From the NCBI GenBank assembly GCA_964538915.1, contig CAZIFB010000001.1:186001-250000 (forward strand): 64,000 nt of DNA. Reading direction: 5' to 3'. Of the stretch, positions 18,027 to 26,492 are shown in pieces. Each line of letters starts with the position of its first letter. Position 1 is the first letter of the stretch. Both the position numbers and the translations under genes were made by a program. The notes under the pieces are model-generated. The model did not search any database. It was not told where the DNA came from and saw only the letters and a list, made by a program, of their open reading frames with translations. The stretch is from JAEUHQ01 sp964538915. Lineage in GTDB: Bacteria > Planctomycetota > UBA1135 > UBA2386.

Positions 18027-18853
18027 GCCGGCGATCGTTGCCGCTCCGGCGTCTGCAGCAGTGGATGAGTCACGTGGTGCAGCACCCCGGCACCGCGGCC
18101 GACGCGCTGGCGGGGCGCACCGCGCGGGCTCTCGTGCCCGCCGCCGCGGTCGAGGCCGGTTACGTGCTCGTGCCGAACCCGCGTCTCTCGCCGGCCGGCA
18201 TGCTCGACGTCTACAACGGCGGCTACCTGATGCGGCTCGTCGAGGTGCTGCAGAGCGACTTCGGTGCGATGCACCAGGTGCTCGGCGACGACGCGTTCCG
18301 CCGCTTCGCCGCGCGCTACCTGGAGAAGCACCCGAGCCGGCATCCGAACCTCAACGTGCTCGGCGGCCACGTGCCCGCGTTCACCAGGACGCAGCGAACG
18401 CTGCCGCACCGCGCGTTCCTCGCCGATCTCGCCACGCTCGAGTTGTCGGTGTCGCGTGCGTTCGACGCACCGGAGTTCACACCGCTGGCGGCGGACGCGA
18501 TCGCGGCAGTGCCGCAGGAGCGATGGGACCGGATCCGCTTCACGCCGAATCCGTCGGTCCAGTTGCTCGCGTTCCGGTATCCGGCCGACGAGTTCTACCA
18601 GGCGTGGAAGAACGAGAAGCCCGTCGCGGTGCCGAAGGCGAAGGCGAGCTGGGTGCTCGTGAATCGCCAGGGCGACCGGGTGTGGCGCCGCCGTCTGTCG
18701 CGCTCGGCGTTCCGTGTGCTGCAGCGGCTGTGCGCGGGCGAGCCGCTGGGTCACGCTCTGTCGGCAGCGAAGCCCGGCGAACCGGTCGGCGACTGGTTCC
18801 GCGACTTCTCGCAGGACGGTGTGTTCACCGCGCTGCGCGTCGGACGCGGTTGA
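18023..18853 (+). CDS. bufC: DUF2063 domain protein, BufC-like MNIO partner
   Basis: A 276-residue protein of the family annotated as 'putative DNA-binding domain' (DUF2063). Its N-terminal region (RLSPAGMLDVYNGGYLMRLVEVLQSDFG, about residues 50-77) and YLEKHPSRHPNLNVLG are characteristic. Despite the name, in MNIO clusters this protein is a partner that recruits the precursor peptide to the oxidase. The C-terminal part (WVLVNRQGDRVWRRRLSRSAF) resembles a winged-helix-like module. The ATG at 18023 overlaps the bufB stop, so the two are co-translated. It converges on a metalloprotease gene. Confidence 0.9.
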   Translation: MSRRSLPLRRLQQWMSHVVQHPGTAADALAGRTARALVPAAAVEAGYVLVPNPRLSPAGMLDVYNGGYLMRLVEVLQSDFGAMHQVLGDDAFRRFAARYLEKHPSRHPNLNVLGGHVPAFTRTQRTLPHRAFLADLATLELSVSRAFDAPEFTPLAADAIAAVPQERWDRIRFTPNPSVQLLAFRYPADEFYQAWKNEKPVAVPKAKASWVLVNRQGDRVWRRRLSRSAFRVLQRLCAGEPLGHALSAAKPGEPVGDWFRDFSQDGVFTALRVGRG

Positions 18854-18889
18854 CGGTTCGCGCTCCGGTCGCACCGCCTTCACGAGGCG

Positions 18890-20287
18890 TCACCGGTCCG
18901 GGGTGCGTTCGGCACTCGGGCCGAGGACGAGGGCGCGCCGGATGCCGGCCATCGGCGCCGTGTCGTCGAACCCGACGCGCGAACCTTCGAGGCGCACGCC
19001 GAGGTTGCGCCACAGTTCGTCGAGGTCGACGGCGAACGGTCGTTTGCTCATCGCGGCATGGAGATCCCGGAGGACCGAAGTTCCCGTTCCTTCGTCGCCG
19101 ATCGCGAGCACCTCGTCGATCGCGGCGAAGTCGGTGATGTCGAGACCGGCCGCGAGCACGGCGCGAAGGGCGTCGCGCAGCGACCGCTTGTTCTCGGTGC
19201 GCTGGCGGATGCGCACGTCGGCGAGCAGGCAGAACAGCGCGCCGCCGTAGTAGGTGCGGCCCCAGCTGGAGTCGTCGTCGAGACCGCCGCGTTCGGGAGG
19301 GGCGAGGCCCTGCGGGAACTCGGCGAGCGTTGCCGCCCAGACCGACTCGACGGTGACTCGCCCCGCGGCGGCCTGGATCAACGGCTCGACGTACGTCGCA
19401 CTGCCCTCCTCGAGCCAGTGCTGGGCGCGCGGCAGCGACGGCAATGCGAGATGGACCATCTCGTGGATCAGGACCCAGTCGTTGGCGAGCTGGTGGGGGC
19501 GCAGGGGCGTCGGTACGTCGAGCACGATCCGCGCGCCGCCCGCGCCGCGCGCGGAGCCGCCGCTGATCGTCGGACCGCGGGTCGGCAGCGCGAGCAGCAG
19601 CAGGCGATCCACCGGGAAACGACCGAACCACTTCGTGGTCGCGCTCGTGCATGCCAGGACGTGGGCGTCCAGGGCGGCGGCGCGACGGTTCGCTCCCGGC
19701 GCCAGGTCGGCGATCGTGATGCGGACGTCTTCGTGTTGCACCGAGCGCACCGCGATCGTGCCGAAGGCGCAGGCTGGACCGCGGCGCAGGTCCCCGAGCG
19801 TGCCGCGCCAGAGGGACGCCCCGACCGCTTCGCTTGCGCACGCGAACGCGTCTCCGGCAGGAAGATCCACCTGCAGCGTGAAGGGTTCCTCGTCGCCGGC
19901 TTCGATCGGTACGGGTACCAGCGCGTCGAGTGTGCCGACGAATCCGTTTCCGCGTGCCGCGAGGCGATCGACGTCGTCGAGCGCTCGCGCAGCCGGGTCC
20001 AGCGTGATCGTCCAGTGCAGCGCGCGCGCGCCGTCGCGGGTCGGCATCCAGCCGTCGTCGTTCGCGCGGAAGAACGGTCGTGTCACCTCGGCGATCGCGA
20101 CCACCTCTGTTGCGCCCGGCGGCGCGGTGACTTCGCCGCGCAGTTCCGCGCGCGAGGAGTCCCAGGTGAGGGTGTAGCGCCACGATCCAGGGTCCGCCTC
20201 GGCGACGTCGGGCGCCGCGCACGCGGCGCACAAGATCGCGGCGCCGCGCGCGGCCCATCGCCACGAACCGACACGGCTGGTGGTCAC
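18890..20287 (-). CDS. Gluzincin-type metallopeptidase (M1/M61-like), secreted
   Basis: A 465-residue protein with a hydrophobic, Cys-ending N-terminus (AAILCAACAAP) suggesting export, possibly as a lipoprotein. The zinc site is clear: HEMVH near residues 276-280, followed 18 residues later by WLEEGSATYVEP, giving the third ligand Glu typical of the M1/M61 superfamily. The N-terminal half is a beta-rich domain (TLTWDSSRAELRGEVTAPPG) comparable to that of M61 glycyl-aminopeptidase relatives. The GTG start at 20287 fits the signal. It lies between bufC and a DoxX gene on the opposite strand. A role in bufferin maturation is possible only by position, not by evidence. Confidence 0.75.
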   Translation of the reverse strand: MTTSRVGSWRWAARGAAILCAACAAPDVAEADPGSWRYTLTWDSSRAELRGEVTAPPGATEVVAIAEVTRPFFRANDDGWMPTRDGARALHWTITLDPAARALDDVDRLAARGNGFVGTLDALVPVPIEAGDEEPFTLQVDLPAGDAFACASEAVGASLWRGTLGDLRRGPACAFGTIAVRSVQHEDVRITIADLAPGANRRAAALDAHVLACTSATTKWFGRFPVDRLLLLALPTRGPTISGGSARGAGGARIVLDVPTPLRPHQLANDWVLIHEMVHLALPSLPRAQHWLEEGSATYVEPLIQAAAGRVTVESVWAATLAEFPQGLAPPERGGLDDDSSWGRTYYGGALFCLLADVRIRQRTENKRSLRDALRAVLAAGLDITDFAAIDEVLAIGDEGTGTSVLRDLHAAMSKRPFAVDLDELWRNLGVRLEGSRVGFDDTAPMAGIRRALVLGPSAERTPDR

Positions 20288-20597
20288 TGCTCGACCGGCA
20301 CTGCGCGACCGCCCTTGCCCGCATTGGTGGATCGTGCGGTGTTCATCGTCGTTTCGCGCGGGGCGCGGCGGACTCTACACCTGACCCACTCCTCGTGGGC
20401 GTCATTTGGTGCCACCGGTCATGGACGGGCTCGTAGCATCCGGCCGTTCCGCGCGGCGCGACCGCCATTCGCTCATTCAACGCTCGTCGTCCTCGGCTCG
20501 GCGCGCTGGTCCGCAGCGGATCCGGCACCGGCGCAGCGAACGTGCTCGCGGCACGTTCTTCCATCGCGTTCGCGTCGCGGATGAGCACACCCCGACC
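20288..20597. other. Divergent 310-base intergenic region
   Basis: It separates the minus-strand metallopeptidase from the plus-strand DoxX gene. I see no coding sequence. It contains a small hairpin (CCCAC-TCCTC-GTGGG at 20385-20399) and an exact 8-bp inverted repeat at 20538-20558. The rest has no recognisable promoter consensus. Confidence 0.5.
20538..20558. promoter_or_regulatory. 8-bp inverted repeat upstream of doxX
   Basis: GAACGTGC-TCGCG-GCACGTTC is a perfect palindrome with a 5-base spacer, 39 bases before the DoxX start. It is a candidate operator for a dimeric regulator or a leader hairpin. Confidence 0.4.
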
Positions 20598-21059
20598 ATG
20601 AACTCCTCTCCCGATCGCATCACCTCGACCTTCTCGTCCCTCGATCGCTTCGTCACGCCGGTGGCGCAGATCGTCACGCGCGTCGCCTTCGGGCAGGCGT
20701 TCGCGCTGACCGGCTGGGGCAAGTTGACCAACCTCGACCGCACCGTGGCGTTCTTCGAATCGCTCGGCATCCCGGCGGCGAGACTCCAGGCGCCGATGGT
20801 GGGGACGATCGAGTTGGTCGGCGGACTGCTGCTGGTGTTGGGGCTCGGCACGCGCGTCGCTGCCGCGCTGCTCACCTGCACGATGCTCGTGGCGCTCATG
20901 ACGGCGCACGGTGGTGACATCGCGGCCGGCTTCCGACTGGACAAGGGCTTCGACGAAGCAGCCCCCGTGCCCTACCTCGTCGCCGTGTTGTGGCTGCTGG
21001 CCAAGGGGCCCGGCGCTCTCGCCGTCGATGCGTTGATCGCGAAGCGTCACCGCAAGTGA
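20598..21059 (+). CDS. DoxX family membrane protein
   Basis: A 153-residue protein with four hydrophobic segments and the DoxX pattern: FGQAFALTGWGKLTNLDRTVAFFESLGIP near residues 27-55, then IELVGGLLLVLGLGTRVAAALL. DoxX proteins are redox-associated inner-membrane proteins of mixed function. In bufferin operons a DoxX protein (BufD) is a regular member, so this gene may belong to the bufferin system even though the metallopeptidase gene on the opposite strand separates them. The ATG at 20598 was chosen because the upstream open frame is Arg-rich and non-conserved in character. A perfect palindrome precedes it. Confidence 0.85.
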   Translation: MNSSPDRITSTFSSLDRFVTPVAQIVTRVAFGQAFALTGWGKLTNLDRTVAFFESLGIPAARLQAPMVGTIELVGGLLLVLGLGTRVAAALLTCTMLVALMTAHGGDIAAGFRLDKGFDEAAPVPYLVAVLWLLAKGPGALAVDALIAKRHRK

Positions 21060-21121
21060 CCCGCAGCCGTTTGCCGCGGCGGTGTGCCTCCGCCATGGCG
21101 GCGTGCTCGGGAGCAACGACC

Positions 21122-22183
21122 TCAGTGCGCGATGCGGATGTCGATCCCGTTGGTCACGTATGGCGTGCCGGTTCCCGGTTGCGCTCCGAGAGCCTGCACG
21201 AACATCTCGAAGCCGAGCAGGCTCACCAGCGGTTCGTTCACGGTGAAGATGCCCGATGCTCCGACGGTGGCCGCGTAGAACGGGTTGTCGCTCGCGACGC
21301 CGAGCTTGCAGGTGGATCCCGGGATCGCCGTCGTCTGCTTCTCGAACGCGAAGTAGAGGGTGACGAACGCGCCGGGCTGGTGGCCGCTGCTGGTGAACGT
21401 CATCGTGGTGCCGACGAGCGCCTGGCCGGTCGCGGTGAGCACGGCGTCGTCGCCACAGGCCACGCCGAACGTGCCGATCGTGCCGCGCCGGGGTTCGGCG
21501 CCGCGCGCGTTCAGGCAGTTGCTGCCCGGGACCACGGTCGCGATGCCGGTCGTGCGCTCGATCTCGTAGAGCTGGTCGTGCCCACCGAGCAGGCGGCCCT
21601 GTTCGTCCACGGTGAGGAACTGGATCTGTGCGCCGCCGGTGCCCGTGGCGGGGAACAGGTCGATCGCGGCGCCGGTCGTGGTGTCGAAGCGGCACAGGCC
21701 GACCTGGACGTCCCAGGCGATCAGTTGCGCGCCGTCGCGCACGAGGGCCTGGATGCCGGTCTGGCCCGAGGTGCCGCCGATCGGCAGGACGAGGCCCAGT
21801 GACGGCCGGATGCGGACCAGACGGTCGACGTCGTTCGTGCCGTTCACGACGCCGAAGAGTTCGTCCGTGTTGTTGCCGTCCGCGAGCCCGCGCACGTCGT
21901 TCTGTCCCAGCGAGATCGATGGCGTCGTGTGCCCGGTGACGGGATCGATCTTGAAAAGCCGGGAGACGCCGGCTTGTCGGCCGGTCGCCCAGTAGGTCGA
22001 ACCGTCGAGCGCCATCGCGTTCGCGAACGGGACGCCGTTCGGGTTGAGAACGCTTGTCGCGCCGGTCGCCGTGGCGATCTTCAGGACCTGGCCGTTGTAG
22101 TTGACGGCCAGCAGTTCCTGAGCGGCGAGGGGGATCAGGGGCAGCGTGACGGCGGCGAAGAGGGCGGTGAGGGGCGAGGGCAT
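21122..22183 (-). CDS. Secreted beta-propeller-like protein with sorting-type C-terminus
   Basis: A 353-residue protein with a signal peptide (PSPLTALFAAVTLPLIPLAAQ). Repeated short units follow (VLKIATATGATSVLNPNG, LFKIDPVTGHTTPSISLG, DQLYEIERTTGIATVVPG), typical of a WD/NHL-like propeller without obvious enzyme motifs. The last 100 residues form a separate domain (GQALVGTTMTFTSSGHQPGA to LGFEMFVQALGAQPGTGTP then TNGIDIRI), which I associate with abundant secreted proteins of marine planctomycetes; that link is from memory, not shown here. The ATG at 22183 is preferred to the upstream frame because the signal peptide begins there. Confidence 0.6.
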   Translation of the reverse strand: MPSPLTALFAAVTLPLIPLAAQELLAVNYNGQVLKIATATGATSVLNPNGVPFANAMALDGSTYWATGRQAGVSRLFKIDPVTGHTTPSISLGQNDVRGLADGNNTDELFGVVNGTNDVDRLVRIRPSLGLVLPIGGTSGQTGIQALVRDGAQLIAWDVQVGLCRFDTTTGAAIDLFPATGTGGAQIQFLTVDEQGRLLGGHDQLYEIERTTGIATVVPGSNCLNARGAEPRRGTIGTFGVACGDDAVLTATGQALVGTTMTFTSSGHQPGAFVTLYFAFEKQTTAIPGSTCKLGVASDNPFYAATVGASGIFTVNEPLVSLLGFEMFVQALGAQPGTGTPYVTNGIDIRIAH

Positions 22184-22300
22184 GATGGCGTCGAGGATCG
22201 GTGCCGGCCGGAACGGCCAGTGCTCGAACCGACGCAGAAACGGGCCGACCTCCGCCAAGAATCGTTCACGGCGCACGTCGGGTGCACGCCGGAGCGGCTC

Positions 22301-22849
22301 TCACTTCGCGATGCGTTCCTTGAACTCGCCGGTCTCGGTGTCGACGCGGACCTTGTCCCCGACGTCGCACAGCAGGTTCACCTTCAGCTTCATGCCGTTC
22401 TCGACGACCGCTTCCTTCATGCCGCTGCCGGCGCCACGGATGGGCGGCGAGGTCTCGGTGATGGTGAGGATCGAGTGCTTCGGCGGGAACACCGCGACGA
22501 GCAGGCCGTCGACGAAGAACCCCTGGTAGGTCTCGGAGGGCCACTTCAGCGCGTCCTCGGCGGCGGCGACCGCGCAGCGCACCTCGTCGCCGGTCTCGGT
22601 GAAGAACACTTCGTCGATGCCGTCGCGGTAGCTGTGGGTGAGGTCGCGGTCCTCCTTGTCGAGGACCTCCCACTTGCTGTCGGTGTGTTCCTTCAGCTCC
22701 TGCACGCGGCCGGTCTGGAGGTCCTTGATCCGCATCTGGATGAAGGCGCGGCGGTCGTTGCGCAGGATGTTCCACCACACCACGGTGCACATCCGGTTCT
22801 CGTGGCGGACGAGCATTCCTGGGCGGAGTTCGTTGGCGGCGACTTGCAT
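22301..22849 (-). CDS. efp: Elongation factor P-like protein lacking the KPGKG loop
   Basis: A 182-residue protein of normal EF-P length with the three expected beta-barrel domains. The N-terminus (QVAANELRPGMLVRHENRMCTVVWW) and C-terminus (ETSPPIRGAGSGMKEAVVENGMKLKVN then GDKVRVDTETGEFKERIAK) align well with EF-P. EF-P rescues ribosomes stalled at polyproline stretches, and its domain I tip loop normally reads KPGKG with a modified Lys or Arg. Here the loop reads ILRNDRRAFIQM, with no Pro-Gly pair and Arg or Asn at the modified position. It may be a divergent paralogue with another EF-P elsewhere, or a true variant. No modification gene (epmA, earP, ymfI) is adjacent. Confidence 0.85.
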   Translation of the reverse strand: MQVAANELRPGMLVRHENRMCTVVWWNILRNDRRAFIQMRIKDLQTGRVQELKEHTDSKWEVLDKEDRDLTHSYRDGIDEVFFTETGDEVRCAVAAAEDALKWPSETYQGFFVDGLLVAVFPPKHSILTITETSPPIRGAGSGMKEAVVENGMKLKVNLLCDVGDKVRVDTETGEFKERIAK

Positions 22850-23023
22850 GGGGCGAAGACGGTAGCGAGCGGCCCGCGCGTGCGGAAGGGCGGCGCGCTG
22901 CCGGAACGGCAATTCGTCGCGGTCCCGGCCAGGGACCGGGGAGCGACGGGGTTGTCCCCGCGGCGGAGGCCGCGTCGAATCCGTGCCGTCCGTCGATCGC
23001 CGTCCGCGATCGGGAGGCTGCCC

Positions 23024-24787
23024 ATGATCCGCACCGCGTTCGTTTCCTTCCTCCTTCTCATCGCCGCCGGGTGCGGCAGCGGTTCCGGCGCTGGCACCGA
23101 TGGTCCGGCCGACCTCAGCCTCGTGCTGACGGACGGCGCCACCGACGAACTCGCCGTCTTCGAAGTCGACGTGAAGGACGTCGTCTTCACGAAGGTGAAC
23201 GGGAACACGATCGACGTGCTGCCGCGCCGCACTCGGGTCGACTTCCTGCAGCTCGAATCGCTCGGCGAACTCGTGGCCGGTCGCGCGCTCGAAAGCGGTG
23301 CGTACCGCCGGATCACGCTCGACCTCGACTTCACCGATGCGCGCGTCGTGCTCGCCGACCACACGACTCCCGCGGTCGTGAAGGACCGCGCCGGCAACGT
23401 CATCACGGGTGTGGTGCCGGTCGTCGTCGAGTTCCCGAACGGGTCGCGGCCCCTGGTGCACGGCGGCCGCCACAACCTCTTCGTGCTCGATCTCGATCTC
23501 GACCGCAGCATCGTCGTCGACGCGAGCGCGAACGAAGTCACGTTCACGCCGGTGTGGACCGTCGATGTCGATCCGTCGAACCCGAAGCCCGTCGCATCGA
23601 ACGGCACGCTGAACAGCGTCGACCTCGGCGGCAGCACGTTCGTGGTCGATCGCCGCGCCCCCGACGGCTCGGTGATCGGGTCGTTCACGGTCGCGACGAC
23701 GAGCTCGACGGTGTTCCAGATCGACGGGGTCGTCGAGATCGGTGCCGTGGGGCTCGGCGCGATGCCTGGCCACCTCGGCCAGCACCTCTTCGTCCAGGGC
23801 GTTTTGCGCGAACGCGACCGTGTGCTCACGGCCGTGGCCGTCGAGATCGGCGCGGGCGTGCCCGGCAACGGCCAGGACTGGGTGCTCGGCCACGTCGTCG
23901 CGCGCAGCGGCGGCGTCGGCGCCGATGCGACGATCTCGGTGCTCGGGGGTTCCTTCGACGTCGCCACCGGTACGAGGCGCTTCAACACGCTGCACTCGGT
24001 GCAGACGACCTTCGCCGACTCGAAGGTCCTGCGCCGCGCGGCCGGCAATCTCCTCGACACCGACGCGATCGGCGTCGGTCAGCTCGTGTGGGTGTTCGGC
24101 GACCTGTCGTCGACGACACTCGACGCGACGGCGGCCACGAGTGTCGTGCGACTGCTCCCGACGGGCATCTTCGGGCTCGCGAACGGTGCGCCGAGCGGCG
24201 GCACGCTGTCGCTCGACCTCGTGCGGTTCGACCGGGTGTCGGCGTCGGAGTTCGACTTCACGGTCGGCGGCGTCGTGCAGGCCGATCGGGACGCCTTCGT
24301 GCTCGACCTCGGCGGTCTGTCGGCGTCCGGAGTCACCGCGGGCAGCAAGGTGCGCGCGCTCGGCTGGATCGCCGGCGTCGGGTCGAGCGGTGCGGACGCC
24401 ACCGCCGTGTCGATCGTGAACCGCGACGTCACCGCGCAGGTGCTGTTCTGCGAATGGTCGCCGGCCGCGATGTCCGTGGTCGGACTCAACAACGGGAACA
24501 TCGAACTCGACATAGGCACGGCGACGACGCACACGGTCTCCGACGGCTTCGGCTCGATCACGCTGTCGGCCTCGCCGAAGCCGCGCCTCGTGCCATCGGG
24601 CCAGCTCGGCTTCTACGGCATCGTGGTCGACGGTGCGCTCGAGTCGTTCACGTCGTTCCCGGCGTTCCGCGACGCGCTGCTCGCGCACACGGCGACGCGT
24701 TCCGTGTTCCGCGTCACCGCGTTCGGTCGCCTCGAAGGCGCTTCGCAACGGTTCCCCGCGGTCGCCGTGACGGCCGTGCTCGACTGA
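23024..24787 (+). CDS. Lipoprotein with DUF4382 and DUF5666-like repeats
   Basis: A 587-residue protein with signal MIRTAFVSFLLLIAAGCGSG and lipobox (AAGC), preceded by a good ribosome-binding site (GGGAGG at 23012-23017). Residues about 25-180 match DUF4382 in character (LSLVLTDGATDELAVFEVDVKDVVF, then RRTRVDFLQLESLGELVAG). The rest contains at least three DUF5666-like beta units (VDLGGSTFVVDRRAPDGS, GQHLFVQGVLRERDRVLTAVAVEI, GQLVWVFGDLSSTTLDATAA). Both are extracytoplasmic beta domains of unknown role, common in Gram-negative lipoproteins. It is transcribed away from the EF-P gene and towards tRNA-Sec. Confidence 0.78.
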   Translation: MIRTAFVSFLLLIAAGCGSGSGAGTDGPADLSLVLTDGATDELAVFEVDVKDVVFTKVNGNTIDVLPRRTRVDFLQLESLGELVAGRALESGAYRRITLDLDFTDARVVLADHTTPAVVKDRAGNVITGVVPVVVEFPNGSRPLVHGGRHNLFVLDLDLDRSIVVDASANEVTFTPVWTVDVDPSNPKPVASNGTLNSVDLGGSTFVVDRRAPDGSVIGSFTVATTSSTVFQIDGVVEIGAVGLGAMPGHLGQHLFVQGVLRERDRVLTAVAVEIGAGVPGNGQDWVLGHVVARSGGVGADATISVLGGSFDVATGTRRFNTLHSVQTTFADSKVLRRAAGNLLDTDAIGVGQLVWVFGDLSSTTLDATAATSVVRLLPTGIFGLANGAPSGGTLSLDLVRFDRVSASEFDFTVGGVVQADRDAFVLDLGGLSASGVTAGSKVRALGWIAGVGSSGADATAVSIVNRDVTAQVLFCEWSPAAMSVVGLNNGNIELDIGTATTHTVSDGFGSITLSASPKPRLVPSGQLGFYGIVVDGALESFTSFPAFRDALLAHTATRSVFRVTAFGRLEGASQRFPAVAVTAVLD

Positions 24788-24845
24788 TCGCGTCCGCCGC
24801 CCCCTTGCGGTTGCGGCGCCCGCCCAACACACTCCCCGCGCCCAG

Positions 24846-24944
24846 GGGAGTGCATCCGAGCTGGTGTTCGGCCTGGTCTTCAAAACCTGTGGGGTCTCTC
24901 CTCGCGAGGGTCCCGGTGGGTTCGATTCCCATGCACTCCCGCCA
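24846..24944 (+). tRNA. selC: tRNA-Sec (anticodon UCA)
   Basis: A 99-base tRNA with the features of bacterial selenocysteine tRNA: an 8-bp acceptor stem (GGGAGTGC with GCACTCCC), a 6-bp D stem closed by a TGGT loop, an anticodon loop CTTCAAA giving UCA, a long variable arm with an inner CCTCGCGAGG hairpin, a 5-bp T stem with TTCGATT loop, discriminator G and an encoded CCA. One position of the anticodon stem reads T-T, a mismatch. Its presence implies a genome-level selenocysteine system (SelA, SelB, SelD), none of which is encoded in the window. Confidence 0.95.
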
Positions 24945-25006
24945 CTCGACAGGATCGCCGCGCCGCCGCACCTGGCAGGGGCGCGGCGAACGCGGCGGGG
25001 CCGGGA

Positions 25007-25561
25007 TCACGCCGATCGGTACATCGGTCGGATGGCTTCGTCCGGGGGCACCTGCGTGAGGTGTCCCGCGTAGTTCGCCATCACGGAGAGGGCCAGCCGC
25101 GCGATCACTTCGAGCGCCTGCCCCTTGGTGAAGCCGGCGGCGAGGAAGGCCGCCAGGTCGTCGCCCGCGACGTCGCCGCGCGAACGCAGCACGCGCCGCG
25201 CGAACGTCGAGAGCGCCGCCATCTTCTCGCCGTCGGGCGCGCCGCCGCTGCGAAGGCGATCGATCGTGCTCGGTGACAGGCCGGCTCTCGCGCCGAACGT
25301 CGCGTGGATCGCGGTGCAGTAGCGGCAGTCGTTCTCGGCGGCGTTCACGAGCGACAGCAGTTCGCGTTCGGCGGCGGTGAACGAGCCGCCGGTCTCGAGC
25401 TGGTGGCGCAGGTTCACGAACGCGTGGATCAGCGCCGGGGACTCGGCCATCGCGCCCGCGAGGTTGGGGATCATGCCCACGCTCGCCTGCAGCTTCTGCA
25501 GGGCGGACCTGCTGGCGTCCGGGGCGGTGTCGACGGTGTGGATCGGGAAGTCGGGTTTCAT
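25007..25561 (-). CDS. Carboxymuconolactone decarboxylase / AhpD-like peroxidase-related protein
   Basis: A 184-residue protein of the CMD/AhpD superfamily with the redox motif ENDCRYCTAIHATFG near residues 77-91, a CxxC pair followed by the conserved His. The surrounding helices (FVNLRHQLETGGSFTAAERELLSL, ALEVIARLALSVMANYAGHL) fit the all-alpha AhpD fold. Related uncharacterised peroxidase-type proteins act as thiol-dependent peroxide reductases. Both motif cysteines are TGC codons, so it is not a selenoprotein despite the adjacent tRNA-Sec. The ATG at 25561 is 136 bases from the divergent XRE regulator start, a plausible shared control region. Confidence 0.85.
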   Translation of the reverse strand: MKPDFPIHTVDTAPDASRSALQKLQASVGMIPNLAGAMAESPALIHAFVNLRHQLETGGSFTAAERELLSLVNAAENDCRYCTAIHATFGARAGLSPSTIDRLRSGGAPDGEKMAALSTFARRVLRSRGDVAGDDLAAFLAAGFTKGQALEVIARLALSVMANYAGHLTQVPPDEAIRPMYRSA

Positions 25562-25697
25562 GGGTCGTCCGGTTCGGAAGGGTTCTCGCCGGAAAACGCT
25601 CCGGCGATCGCGGGCCGCATCCTCGCGCCGCGCGACGCCGCGCCAATTCCCTCCGAGGTCATGGCCGAGCCCGTCCGGTTCGGTGAAAACGGTGGCC

Positions 25698-26492
25698 ATG
25701 CCGAATCACGAAGCCACCCCGTTCGGCGACCTGCTGCGAGGCTGGCGCCAGAGGCGCGGGCACAGCCAGCTCAGCTTGTCGCTGCACGCCGGGGTCTCGA
25801 GCCGTCACCTGAGTTTCGTCGAGAGCGGGCGTTCGCGACCGAGCCGCGAGATGGTGCTGCACCTCTCGCGCGTGCTGCAAGTGCCGCTGCGCGAAGGCAA
25901 CGACCTGCTGCTCGCGGCGGGCTTCGCACCCGTGCACCGCGAGACGCCGCTCGACGGGCCGGACCTGCGCGCCGCGAACGCCGCGATCGAGCTGATCCTC
26001 GCGCACCAGGAGCCGTACCCGGCGGTCGTGATGGACCGTCGTTGGAACCTGGTGAAGGGCAACGGTGCCGCCGCGCGCTTCTTCGCGAAGCTGCTCGGTG
26101 ATCGCGCGACCAAGGGTCCGGTCAACGTCGTCCGCCTCGTGTTCGCCGACGACGGCCTGAAGCCGTGGATCACCAACTGGTCCGAGGTCGCCGAGGCGCT
26201 GGTCGATCGGGTCCGCCGCGAAGCGGTCGGCGGCGTCGTCGACGCCGAGACGCAGGTGCTGCTCGACGAGATCGCCGGCGGCGCGCCCCGCCTGCCGGCG
26301 CCAGGATCCGCGTCCCAGCCCTCCGCGCCGATCGTGCCGCTGCGCTTCCGCAAGGGCGATCTGGCGCTCGACTTCTTCTCGACCGTGACGACGCTCGGCA
26401 CGCCGCGCGACATCGCGCTGCAGGAGCTGCGCATCGAGTGCTTCTTCCCCGCGAACGACGCGACGCGGCAGAGTGTGCCGACCGCTTACTAG
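25698..26492 (+). CDS. XRE-family regulator with MmyB-like ligand-binding domain
   Basis: A 264-residue transcription factor. An N-terminal helix-turn-helix (about residues 8-66: FGDLLRGWRQRRGHSQLSLSLHAG, SSRHLSFVESGRSRPSREMV) is followed by the MmyB/MLTR-type PAS-like domain (EPYPAVVMDRRWNLVKGNGAAARFF, NVVRLVFADDGLKPWITNW). In this family the second domain senses a fatty-acid-like ligand. It is divergent from the AhpD-like gene, so it may control it. The 3' end overlaps the convergent EEP gene by 4 bases. The ATG at 25698 was chosen because the HTH begins soon after. Confidence 0.88.
   Translation: MPNHEATPFGDLLRGWRQRRGHSQLSLSLHAGVSSRHLSFVESGRSRPSREMVLHLSRVLQVPLREGNDLLLAAGFAPVHRETPLDGPDLRAANAAIELILAHQEPYPAVVMDRRWNLVKGNGAAARFFAKLLGDRATKGPVNVVRLVFADDGLKPWITNWSEVAEALVDRVRREAVGGVVDAETQVLLDEIAGGAPRLPAPGSASQPSAPIVPLRFRKGDLALDFFSTVTTLGTPRDIALQELRIECFFPANDATRQSVPTAY

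Noticed and set aside
18023..18853. A DNA-binding transcriptional regulator
   Set aside because: DUF2063 is annotated as DNA-binding, but with an MNIO gene overlapping upstream it is better read as the precursor-recruiting partner.
25007..25561. Selenoprotein beside tRNA-Sec
   Set aside because: Both redox-motif positions are Cys (TGC) codons and the gene ends at a normal stop with no in-frame internal UGA.
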